19,286 nt of DNA, taken from contig JAYTTN010000480.1 in the NCBI GenBank assembly GCA_043745295.1, forward strand, positions 1-19,286, written 5' to 3'. The position numbers were made by a program, and so were the translations under genes. Shown piece by piece: positions 7,001 through 14,375 of this stretch. The stretch is from JALHQU01 sp043745295 (GTDB taxonomy: Bacteria > Planctomycetota > Planctomycetia > Gemmatales > Gemmataceae). Numbering within the stretch: the first letter of the stretch is position 1; the number at the start of each line of letters is the position of its first letter. The notes beneath the pieces are model-generated. The model was not told the DNA's origin. It was given only the letters and a program-made list of their open reading frames with translations, and did not search any database.

Positions 7001-10000
7001 GCGCACCTCAAAACCGATCGTACCGTCGATTCCATCGGCCGGGTGACCAAGACCGTCAGCCCGGCGGGGAGCATCGATTACTCCACCTACGACGATGCGA
7101 GTGAGTCGGCGAAAACCTACACCGGCTGGACGGGGTCGACGACCACCGGGCCCGTGAAACTGGTCCGCCGCGACCGGGTGGGTGGGGACGTGACGGTCGG
7201 CGCGGCCACGATCCGGTACACCTACGTCGAGACGCTCACCTACGCCCCGTCGTCCATTCCGGTGGACGGCTCCAGCCGTCCGACCGGGGCGGAGGCGGTG
7301 TCGAACATCCAGTCGCTGTCGCGCGAGTTTTTCAACCAGTCCGGCCAACTCGTCTGGCGTGACCAGTACTTCGATTTGACGGGCTTGAGTTACCTGGACG
7401 GGAGCGGGAAGCCGGTCTTCGCCCTGGGCACGGAAGGGGCGAACTTCCTCCGCACCCGCTACGGGTACGACAAGCGGGGGCGGCTGAGTCGCGCCCAGAC
7501 CCCGGACGGCGTCATCACCCGCACCGTCCTCGACGGCCAGGGGCGGACGGCGAGCACCTGGCGCGGGACCAACGACACGCCGACGAGCGGGTACTGGAGC
7601 CCGACCAATCCGGCCGGGATGGTGCAGACGGCGGCGTACGAATACGACAACGGCACCGCCGGCGACGGCAACCTGACGAAGGTAACGCTCAAGCCGGGGG
7701 GCGGGTCGGCCGACCGGGTGACGGCGATGGCTTACGACTGGCGGAACCGGCTGGTCGTCACCAAGGAAGGTGTGGAGGCGACCGAGAGCGAGGCGGTGAA
7801 CCGCCCCGTCACGTACTTCGACGTGGACAACCTGGGGCGGGCGATCCGCACCCGCGTGTACGACGGGGACACGGTGGCGTTCGCCGACGCCGACGGCAAC
7901 GGGGTGCCGGACGCTCCGGCCGCCGCGCGGCTGCGGTCGCAGACCGACACCGCCTACGATTCCCAGGGGCGGGTGTACCGCACGACGACGGCGGCCGTGA
8001 ACCAGGCGACGGAGGCGGTGTCCGCCACGCAGTGGGTCACCGACGCCTGGTACGACGCCCGCGGCCTGGCGGGGAAGACCCGAGCGGCCGACGGGCTGGT
8101 GACCAAGACGGCGTACGACGGGGTCGGCCGGACGCTCGCGATGTATTCGTCCGACGGCGGCGGCGACTCGTCCTGGGCGGACGCCTTCAACGTGGCCGGC
8201 GACACGGTCCTCGCCCAACAGGAACTGGCCTACGACGGCGAATCGCACGTCGTCCGGACGACGCGGCGCGACCGAGTGGACGGCCAGACCGGCACCGGGG
8301 CGCTCGGCACGCCGACCACGGGCGTCCTCGCCCGAGTGACGGACTCGGGGTTCTACTACGACGCGGCCGGCCGGCTGACGGCGACCGTGGACGTGGGCAC
8401 CAACGGTGGCACCGCGTGGACCAGGCCTGGGACCGTCCCGACCCGCACCGACACGGAACTCGTCACGTCCGTCGGTTACGGAGCGAACGGCTTGTCTCTG
8501 GACGTGACCGACCCGCGCGGGATCACCACACGCACCGCTACCGACCTGCTCGGCCGCACCGTGTCGGTCACGAACGCCTACGGCACCGGCGACGCCTTCA
8601 CCACCGCGTCCAAGTATGACGCGGCCGGGCGGCCGAGGCTCGTCACGGCCCCCGGCGGTCGCACCACCAAGTACGCCTACGACTCCCTCGGCCGCGTGGG
8701 GAGCGTGATCGAGCGGGTCGGCACCGCCTTTCAGCGGACGACGGCGTACGAGTACGACAACCTGGACGCCGTGGTTCGGATGACGGACGCGGCGGGGATG
8801 ACGACGGGGTACGCGCGGGATGTCGTCGGGCGGTCGGTGTCCGTAACGCAGGCCGCCGGGACGCCGCTGGACCGCACCGCGACGACCGCGTTCGACGCCC
8901 TCGGCCGCACCGTGTCCGTCACCGACCCGCGCGGGAACGCGACCGGGTACGCCTACGACGACCCGGCGATCGCCGTCACCCGGACCGACGCCGTCGGGTA
9001 CGCTTGGGTCACCTCGTACGACAAGGCCGGTCGAGTCACCGGTCAGGCGGATCCGTACGGCAAGACGACCGTCACCGCCTACGACCTTCTCGGTCGCGTC
9101 GTGTCCGTCACGGACCCGCTCGGTCACGCCAGAACGTTCCAGTACATGGTGAACGGGTCCGAGAACCGCGTCACCGACGCCCTGTCGAACACCACGAAGA
9201 CGGCGTACGACCGGCTCGGCCGGGTCGCCTCGACGAGCGACGCCCTCGGCAACACCGTCGGCTACGCCTACGACCGCAACGGCAATGTCGTCACGGCGAC
9301 GGACGCCAAAGGGGTCGCGACGGCGTTCACCTACGACAACTTGGACCGCACGATCACCGTGACTGCGGCGGTCGGCAAGGCGGAGCAGCGGGCGACCACC
9401 TCCGCCTACAACTCGTCCGGCGACCTGGTGACGGTCACCGACGCCATCGGCCGGGTGACGCGGTACGGGTACGACGCGGCCGGCCGGCAGGTCAGCCGCA
9501 CGGCCGCGGATGGCACCGCCGACGCATTCACCGTACGGACGGCCTACGACCTGCTCGACCGGGTCGTGAGTGTCACTGTCCCCGGTTCGCGCACCACCGG
9601 TTCCGTTTACGACCTCCTCGGCCGGTTGACGAAGACGACCGAGTCGGTGGACTCCGCCCTGGAACGGGTGACGGCGTACACTTACGACGCGAACGGCAAC
9701 CGGCTGACGGTGACCGACCCGCTCGGCCGCGTGACGGCGACCGCTTACGACAAGCTGAACCGGGCAACGACGACGACCGACGCCCAGAGCGGGGTGGTGA
9801 CGGTGGCGTACGATAAGGCCGGGCGGCAGGTGTCGCTGACCGACCCGACCGGCAACGTGACGCAGTGGGGGTACGACGACGCCGGGCGGAAGACGAGCGA
9901 GACGGACCCGCTGGGCAAGGCGACGGGGTACGCCTACGACGCCGCCGACCGGCTGGTCACCGTGACCGACCGCACCGGGCGGACGCGGACCTACGGGTAC

Positions 10001-12820
10001 GACGCCGCCGGGCGGACGACCTCGGACATGTGGAAGTCGTCGGGCGGGTCCACGATCCAGACGAACACGTACACCTACGACGCGAACGGCAACCAGCTCA
10101 CGGCGAACAACTCGAACGCCAATTACACCCTCGGGTACGACAACCTGAACCGGGTGGTGAGCGTGAGCGGCCCGTTCGGGGTGACGCAGGCGTTCGCCTA
10201 CGACGCGGCCGACAACCGGCTGACGGCCACCGACAACCAGGGCGGGGCGACGACCAGCACGTACGACAACCTGAACCGGCTGAGCAGTCGCATCCTGGCG
10301 GTGAGTGGGACGAACGCCGTTAAGGCGGTGTGGACGTACACGGCGGCCAGCGACGCTGACACGCAGAGCCGATCAGCGTGGGTGAGCGGGGCGTGGAGCG
10401 CGGCCGGATCGACGGTGACCACTACCGACCCGCTCGCCCGGACCACCGCCCTCGTCCACAAGAACGCCGCCGGGGCGACGGTCGGCGGGTCGAGTTACGC
10501 GTACGACTCCGGCGACCGAATCACCAGCCAGACGATCAACGGGACGACCCAGACGTTCGGGTACGACGGCCTCGACCAGGTGACGAACAACAACGGCGCG
10601 ACGGTCAGCTACGACAAGAGCGGCAACCGGACGACGAGCGGGTACGTGGTCGGTGCCGGCAACCGGGTGACGAGCGACGGGGTGTGGAGCTACACCTACG
10701 ACAACAATGGCGCTGTCATCGGCAAGAGCAAGTCGGGCGAGGCGTGGGCGTACACCTACGACCTGAACGGACAGATGACCTCGGCGTCCAAGTCGGCCAC
10801 CGTCGGCGGCACCGTGACCGACAGCGTCGCCTACGCCTACGACGCCTGGGGCAACCGCGTGTCGCGGGTGCAGACGGGGACGACGAGTTCCACCGAGCGG
10901 TACGTGGTGGACGGGTGGGACACGGCCAAGGGGAAGGCCGCCGGCACCGAGAACTTCGACACGACCATCGACCTGAACTCGTCGAACGCGGTGACGGCGC
11001 GGCGGGTGTTCGGGGCCGGGTTCGATAATGCGGTGGCTCGACGGGACTCGAGCGGCGCGGTAACCTGGTACGGGGCCGACGCGCTCGGGTCGGTGCGGCA
11101 GGTCTTTGACAACTCGGGAGCGGTGACGGGCAGCCGCGTGTTCGACGGGTTCGGGGTGGTGACGGTCACCAGTGGCACCGGGCTGGATCGCTACGCCTAC
11201 ACCGGTACCGTGACGGACCCGCTGACCGGCCTCGTGGGCGACAACGCGCGGGTGTACGACCCGACCACCGGCCGCTGGCTCAGCCCGGACCCGAGCGGCT
11301 TCGCCGCCGGCGACGCCAACCTGTACCGCTACCTCGGCAACTCCCCCACGGGCCTGACCGACCCCAGCGGGTTGGTCGAGAAGGACTTTTTCGGGCGCAC
11401 GACGGTGCTCGGGTACGACAACCCCGGCATCCGCATCAACGGCATCGGGCGGATTATCAATGGCGTCGAGATCGCCGGTATCGGCGGGCCGGTTGGTGCG
11501 ATCTACGGGCTCGACGTGGCCTTGCACGGCGCGCTTGATCTCTTGACCGGCGAGTATCATCCGACGTTCACGGCTCAGGCGCTGGATGCCCTGACGGGCA
11601 CGAACTGCGCGAGCAAATACGAGGAAATGTTCGACCAGGCGTACTCGTTGATCCGGGGCGTCCAGATGGCCCCCCAATTGATCAAGGCGGTCGCGAAGGG
11701 CGGGTGGAATGTGGCTCGTGGGGTGTGGTCGGCGACCGGGTGGACGGCCGGGAAGTTGGCCGTCGCGACCGGCACGCGAGACACCCTGTACGGGTTCAAG
11801 GGGCTCGGCGAAGGCTTCAACTCGTCGCTGCGGAACTGGCTCAAGGCGTGCTTCGCCGCCGGGACCCCAATCCGCACCCCAGACGGCAGCAAGTTGATCG
11901 AGGACATCGTGGCCGGCGACTGGGTGCTCAGCCGGGACGAGTTCGACGCCGAAGGACCGGTGGTGCCGCGGCGGGTCGAGGAGGTGTTCGTCCGCAACGG
12001 CCTGATCTGGGAAATCCGCCTGGACGGGCAGGTCATACGGAGCACGGCGGAGCACCCGTTCTTCCGTCAGAGCGACGGTTGGGTGCCGCTAAACCAGGTG
12101 CGTGTGGGCGACCGGTTGCTGAGTGAAGGCGGGGAGTGGCTGGTCGTCGAAGGGATTCGCGACACCGGTGACTTCGCTCCGGTGTACAACTTCCGCGTCG
12201 CCGAAGACCACACCTACTTCGTCGGCTGCGACGAGTGGGGCTTCGCCGTCTGGGCGCATAATAACACCGCCTGTTTCGGGGCCATTGATGACTTAATCGT
12301 GGGTGGAAGATCCGCCACCAATACACTAAAGATCAACGCATTGACGGCTAAAGAGATTAAAGTCGCCCTGGATAATATATTTGGACGTACTTCCAGTCTC
12401 GCCGGACCACGAGAAGCAACCTCTGGAGTGATCTACGTCCTGCGAGACGCTGTCACGGGAGAGGTCTTCAAGGTTGGGAAGACGACAACCAGCCTTGCTG
12501 CGGGACGGTTCAAGTCGTACAAAGATGGTATTGGCTCTCTTGAGAAGCGAGGGGCTAGTGTTGAGTTGGTGGTCGATTTCGTGCGACTTAAGGCGTCTGG
12601 GAAAGATGCGACTGGGATCCGGCAGGCTGAAGAAACGCTACGTGCTTCTTACGGCGGTGACATACATGGACAGCTTCTCTGGGACAACACGGTTTTACGC
12701 GGGATCGGAACTCGACTAGGCTTCTCAGGACAAGGTGTCCCCTGGAAAAACCCTGTGTCGTTTGCAAACTGGCAGCAGCGACAATCTTCTTGGTTCTTCA
12801 CCGATGGTGCCGGTATCTGA
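4025..12820 (+). CDS. Giant RHS/YD-repeat polymorphic toxin with HINT and GIY-YIG-like nuclease domains
   Basis: 2931 aa. N-terminus: HLEDRITPTGP near residue 35, the LEDR signature of Gemmataceae surface or exported proteins. A lectin/concanavalin-like domain (about 690-887) interrupts the early YD region. From about 950 to 2390 run dozens of YD repeats of the form AYDxxGRxxxxTDPxG, which should form a cocoon-like shell. The RHS core follows, with DPLTGLVGDNARVYDPTTGR from 2398 and PDPSGF. A pretoxin HINT domain starts at Cys2609 (CFAAGTPI) and ends at VWAHN (2742-2746). The last 185 residues hold a GIY-YIG/URI-like nuclease: VIY (2802-2804), KVGKT (2816-2820), Arg2828, Glu2869 or Glu2870. 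The expected role is a contact- or secretion-delivered toxin released by HINT self-cleavage, attacking nucleic acid. No signal peptide, PAAR or VgrG part is visible. ATG 4025 lacks a Shine-Dalgarno; the LEDR position supports it. Confidence 0.88.
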   Translation: MHRTLFARTWDALVARKTAPCERRIRGTGLSVTHLEDRITPTGPTFDYTFTEMALGSIVTVIGLNGQSVTAVADHLDSTGKNALATVNAPDPAGVGVNGQSYWNVEVEVANGWRATSVLAPVWNLDGSVYNAQTFCDRISPDGLAELKECPPLLPGLGGATAAGNDSHQTTADTVSEAGVDYATGRVRYSATDVGPNGLADPFGQSRDWAGDTGNAYGQRLGNGWANPNLPTAQLLGLGNLWFVSAGDSARMFKKVGSDWVPTLGGQSRLTVDATAGEVTMTDETGATTTFYAAASGVSPPERVGQMKRSVDVAGVATAVVSWASNGAPAEVRRTVGGTTESWVYSYGTSAVTANLTTSVVSRRSLDGGTTWQGVQAVEYGYYGAGNANGNLNDLRAVTTRVGGLTGTVVNTSYYRYYRPNDPVGYQGQLKAVVAGASFDRLAVAYAVTLATADTLTDAQLAVYADRVYTYDVSLSATKGRVTSVLAQGNGCSACSGGQGLYTYGYGRNPRYASINPTESPEVAQNGWEWATLETLPDGNSNRVYTNASGQAMLRVYTETSTGQQTEAYTEFDALGRVRRVADAVAVTGWDDQYDDLLHGVLGNYQFLADASGAVTEYVYSLATTATATTAGEVAGYLRRTQVRQGEMALLAVPLSGQTYFARTGAGSTIYPIAATTIYPIDRSTVPLAADDFSGGSLGAGWTLAGSGTWVQSGGVLTQTDNATGLSSGGVFKQAHLTGQAWNSDQEIVASIRVDSWSVGSFGEWASAGVGVRGNAANGYGYCLVFREAGYVRFQDNFHNLGPQVAFTWSLGTWYRMRVRIEDNVLYGKVWAAADPEPVGWMLALDVAAAGWTSLPTGNPHLFGGMSAGTPEHMSASFDGVYVPDIALPPGETTSYAYTWSAVSPLLTASVTVTAPTVSVAQNGSGTPDSSVTSYDDSGRPVWTKDAAGFIRYTAYDPVTGTVVRTIIDVNTSLTGDFSGLPAGWTTPTGGGAHLKTDRTVDSIGRVTKTVSPAGSIDYSTYDDASESAKTYTGWTGSTTTGPVKLVRRDRVGGDVTVGAATIRYTYVETLTYAPSSIPVDGSSRPTGAEAVSNIQSLSREFFNQSGQLVWRDQYFDLTGLSYLDGSGKPVFALGTEGANFLRTRYGYDKRGRLSRAQTPDGVITRTVLDGQGRTASTWRGTNDTPTSGYWSPTNPAGMVQTAAYEYDNGTAGDGNLTKVTLKPGGGSADRVTAMAYDWRNRLVVTKEGVEATESEAVNRPVTYFDVDNLGRAIRTRVYDGDTVAFADADGNGVPDAPAAARLRSQTDTAYDSQGRVYRTTTAAVNQATEAVSATQWVTDAWYDARGLAGKTRAADGLVTKTAYDGVGRTLAMYSSDGGGDSSWADAFNVAGDTVLAQQELAYDGESHVVRTTRRDRVDGQTGTGALGTPTTGVLARVTDSGFYYDAAGRLTATVDVGTNGGTAWTRPGTVPTRTDTELVTSVGYGANGLSLDVTDPRGITTRTATDLLGRTVSVTNAYGTGDAFTTASKYDAAGRPRLVTAPGGRTTKYAYDSLGRVGSVIERVGTAFQRTTAYEYDNLDAVVRMTDAAGMTTGYARDVVGRSVSVTQAAGTPLDRTATTAFDALGRTVSVTDPRGNATGYAYDDPAIAVTRTDAVGYAWVTSYDKAGRVTGQADPYGKTTVTAYDLLGRVVSVTDPLGHARTFQYMVNGSENRVTDALSNTTKTAYDRLGRVASTSDALGNTVGYAYDRNGNVVTATDAKGVATAFTYDNLDRTITVTAAVGKAEQRATTSAYNSSGDLVTVTDAIGRVTRYGYDAAGRQVSRTAADGTADAFTVRTAYDLLDRVVSVTVPGSRTTGSVYDLLGRLTKTTESVDSALERVTAYTYDANGNRLTVTDPLGRVTATAYDKLNRATTTTDAQSGVVTVAYDKAGRQVSLTDPTGNVTQWGYDDAGRKTSETDPLGKATGYAYDAADRLVTVTDRTGRTRTYGYDAAGRTTSDMWKSSGGSTIQTNTYTYDANGNQLTANNSNANYTLGYDNLNRVVSVSGPFGVTQAFAYDAADNRLTATDNQGGATTSTYDNLNRLSSRILAVSGTNAVKAVWTYTAASDADTQSRSAWVSGAWSAAGSTVTTTDPLARTTALVHKNAAGATVGGSSYAYDSGDRITSQTINGTTQTFGYDGLDQVTNNNGATVSYDKSGNRTTSGYVVGAGNRVTSDGVWSYTYDNNGAVIGKSKSGEAWAYTYDLNGQMTSASKSATVGGTVTDSVAYAYDAWGNRVSRVQTGTTSSTERYVVDGWDTAKGKAAGTENFDTTIDLNSSNAVTARRVFGAGFDNAVARRDSSGAVTWYGADALGSVRQVFDNSGAVTGSRVFDGFGVVTVTSGTGLDRYAYTGTVTDPLTGLVGDNARVYDPTTGRWLSPDPSGFAAGDANLYRYLGNSPTGLTDPSGLVEKDFFGRTTVLGYDNPGIRINGIGRIINGVEIAGIGGPVGAIYGLDVALHGALDLLTGEYHPTFTAQALDALTGTNCASKYEEMFDQAYSLIRGVQMAPQLIKAVAKGGWNVARGVWSATGWTAGKLAVATGTRDTLYGFKGLGEGFNSSLRNWLKACFAAGTPIRTPDGSKLIEDIVAGDWVLSRDEFDAEGPVVPRRVEEVFVRNGLIWEIRLDGQVIRSTAEHPFFRQSDGWVPLNQVRVGDRLLSEGGEWLVVEGIRDTGDFAPVYNFRVAEDHTYFVGCDEWGFAVWAHNNTACFGAIDDLIVGGRSATNTLKINALTAKEIKVALDNIFGRTSSLAGPREATSGVIYVLRDAVTGEVFKVGKTTTSLAAGRFKSYKDGIGSLEKRGASVELVVDFVRLKASGKDATGIRQAEETLRASYGGDIHGQLLWDNTVLRGIGTRLGFSGQGVPWKNPVSFANWQQRQSSWFFTDGAGI
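11849..12262 (+). other. HINT (intein/hedgehog-like) self-cleaving domain within the RHS protein
   Basis: Residues 2609-2746 show the order expected of bacterial pretoxin HINT domains: an N-terminal catalytic Cys in CFAAGTPI, DGSKLIEDIVAGDWVLS, the block-B-like TAEHPFF (T/H pair), RVGDRLL, YNFRVAEDHTYFVG, and the terminal WAHN. Cleavage would free the downstream nuclease domain. All key residues that I can judge are intact. Confidence 0.85.
12263..12820 (+). other. C-terminal toxin domain, GIY-YIG/URI nuclease-like
   Basis: Residues 2747-2931 follow the HINT end. The first 50 residues have no recognisable motif. Then SGVIYVLRDAVTGEVFKVGK presents the two GIY and YIG strands in variant form (VIY and KVG), followed at the usual spacing by Arg in AGRFKSY and a metal-binding Glu candidate in RQAEETLRASYG. 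Known polymorphic toxins include URI-type nuclease domains. The base composition of this part is visibly lower in GC than the RHS shell, so it was probably exchanged as a cassette. The assignment rests on short motifs. Confidence 0.65.
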
Positions 12821-12863
12821 CGCGAAGGCGTTTGCCGTGCCGCCAGTGAATAGAGATGTCTCG

Positions 12864-13382
12864 ATGAATGACATTATTAAGCAACGATTTGCCCAGGCTA
12901 AGGCCGGTTATGCGATTGATCATCGCTATAACATTTTGCCCAGTGAATCCCACGGATTCACTTGCGGTAAAGTTGCTGATCGTCAGGCGATTGCAGTACA
13001 GATTCAATCCCAATGGTGCGTGGCATACTTTTTGGATTCAGGTGTGTTCCTTGAGTTCGAGAGTATTCCACTCGCCAGTTTTGAAGATCTTAGACGAACC
13101 CATCTTACTGAAAGTCGCGTCTCCGTGATGCGCTTCTCGGTTCCAGGATGTGCAATTGGAATTACACCCTTCCCGGATCATCTTCAGCGATTTTTCGTGA
13201 GTACCGATAGCTATATTCTATCCATGTACTCGAAAAACGGAGTGATGACCCAGGAGCAAATTGAGTCCGCGATGAGTGATGAACTCGATGAGGTCGATCA
13301 GTGGCTTGACGATGGCATGTTTGTTTTTTATTGCAATGACGAGCACTGGATGGATTGCGATGGCAATGTCGTTACGTCTTAG
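12864..13382 (+). CDS. Candidate immunity protein for the RHS toxin
   Basis: This 172-aa protein lies 43 bp behind the toxin gene on the same strand; the position of a cognate immunity gene in polymorphic toxin loci. I do not recognise the family. It is soluble-looking, has no signal peptide or membrane helix, and has an acidic C-terminal third (ESAMSDELDEVDQWLDDG), a property often seen in proteins that neutralise basic nucleases. GC content is much lower than in the RHS shell, like the toxin domain. The ATG at 12864 starts a well-formed sequence (MNDIIKQRF). An in-frame ATG at 12804, overlapping the toxin stop region, would add 20 residues and cannot be excluded; neither has a strong Shine-Dalgarno. 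The TAG stop is formed partly by an inserted IS element. The role is inferred from position and composition. Confidence 0.65.
   Translation: MNDIIKQRFAQAKAGYAIDHRYNILPSESHGFTCGKVADRQAIAVQIQSQWCVAYFLDSGVFLEFESIPLASFEDLRRTHLTESRVSVMRFSVPGCAIGITPFPDHLQRFFVSTDSYILSMYSKNGVMTQEQIESAMSDELDEVDQWLDDGMFVFYCNDEHWMDCDGNVVTS
13379..13381. repeat. TTA target-site duplication, left copy
   Basis: This TTA and the one at 14269-14271 flank the IS. Removing the element and one copy restores GTT ACG TCT TAA, which ends the immunity gene with its original ochre stop. Confidence 0.8.
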
Positions 13383-14268
13383 TGACTGTCCCATAAGGGG
13401 TGGTTGGGTGCGTAAAATGGTCCATGCGAACCCAAACCTACCCGAGCGACGTGACGGACGGGCAGTGGCGGCTCATCGAGCCGCACATCCCCGTCTACCC
13501 CGGCGGCCGGCCCCGCACGACCGACCTTCGGGATGTCACCGACGCCGTCTTCTACGTGCTGCGAACCGGTTGCCAGTGGCGGTACCTGCCCAAGGACTTC
13601 CCGCCCAAGAGTACGGTGTGGCGGTACTTCGACGAGTGGCGGCACAACGGCACGCTCGACGCCATCCACGACCTTCTCCGCACGAAGGTCCGCACCGCCG
13701 AGAAGCCGTACTCCCCGCGGACCACCGCCAGCGTGGACAGCCAGTCGGTGGACGCGACATCCGGGGGCGAGCAGCGGGGGCGGGACAACGCCAAGAACGT
13801 CGACGGGCGGAAACGCCACATCGTCGTGGATTCCTTGGGTTTGCTGCTGGCGGTGTTGGTGACGGCCGCGAGCGTCGATGACGCCAAGGCGGCCGCCGAG
13901 TTGTTCGGTCGGCTGGACGGCCAACCGATGGGGAAGGTGACGCGGGTGTTCGCGGATAGCAAGTATCACAACTACGCCCTGTACGAGTGGGTCGAGACGA
14001 ACGCCCGTTGGGAGTTGGTCATCGTCCGCCGCCCGGACGGGTCCAAGGGGTGGGTGAAGTTGCCGCTCCGGTGGACGGTGGAGCGGACGTTCGCCTAGCT
14101 GGGGACGTGCCGGCGGTTGACCAAGGACCGGGAGAAGACGGTGCGGTCGAGTGAGGCGTTCGTCAAGTTGGCTATGATCCACCTCATGCTCAACCGGCTC
14201 GCTCCCAAAGGCATTGATGCCGAGTTTCAATACCACACCGCGGCCTAACCCCATTATGGGACAGTCAC
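13382..14268 (+). mobile_element. IS5-family insertion sequence (IS1031-like group), 887 bp
   Basis: The ends are inverted repeats: GTGACTGTCCCATAAGGG at 13382-13399 matches the complement of 14251-14268 at 17 of 18 positions. TTA directly flanks both ends (13379-13381 and 14269-14271), a 3-bp target duplication of the TNA type typical of IS1031-like IS5 elements. One transposase gene fills the element. GC content is high, unlike the low-GC DNA it sits in. The nearly identical ends and clean duplication suggest a recent insertion. Confidence 0.9.
13424..14248 (+). pseudogene. IS5-family DDE transposase interrupted by an amber codon
   Basis: The frame begins MRTQTYPSDVTDGQWRLIEP, a classic start for this family. 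An in-frame ATG at 13400 would add 8 residues. The catalytic triad is visible as D105 (TASVDSQSVD), D178 (VFADSKYHN) and E220 (WTVERTFA). TAG at 14096-14098 then stops the frame exactly where the family motif VERTFAWLG needs Trp, so a single TGG to TAG change is likely. Beyond it the same frame continues for 49 codons (LGTCRRLTKDREKTVRSSEA, AMIHLMLNRL) to TAA at 14246-14248. The truncated 224-residue product keeps the triad but loses the C-terminal helices, so it is probably inactive unless the amber codon is read through. Full length with Trp would be 274 residues, normal for the family. Confidence 0.85.
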
Positions 14269-14352
14269 TTAATTCGTGAATCCGTTGTGACATTGAATTG
14301 TGGGATCTGAAATTGTGCAGTCTAGTTTTCCGTACCATGTTCGTAACCTTGT

Positions 14353-14370
14353 GAATCCAATTTGGGATTC
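14353..14370. repeat. Small inverted repeat before the TIGR03032 start
   Basis: GAATCC (14353-14358) and GGATTC (14365-14370) are perfect 6-bp arms around AATTTG, ending 5 bases before the GTG start. It could be an operator or an mRNA hairpin that affects initiation. It is short enough to be chance. Confidence 0.3.
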
Positions 14371-14375
14371 GTGGC

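Noticed and set aside
5372..9127. Open frame of 1251 codons on the minus strand opposite the RHS gene
   Set aside because: It is Arg/Gly/Val-rich, has no known motif, and the plus strand has unmistakable YD repeats. It is an effect of GC-rich codon bias.
10373..12055. 560-codon minus-strand frame opposite the RHS core
   Set aside because: Same compositional artefact; the plus strand encodes the RHS core and the start of HINT.
14285..14313. Promoter-like TTGTGA and TGAAAT 17 bp apart behind the IS
   Set aside because: Each box matches the sigma-70 consensus at only four of six positions; not enough to annotate without transcript data.
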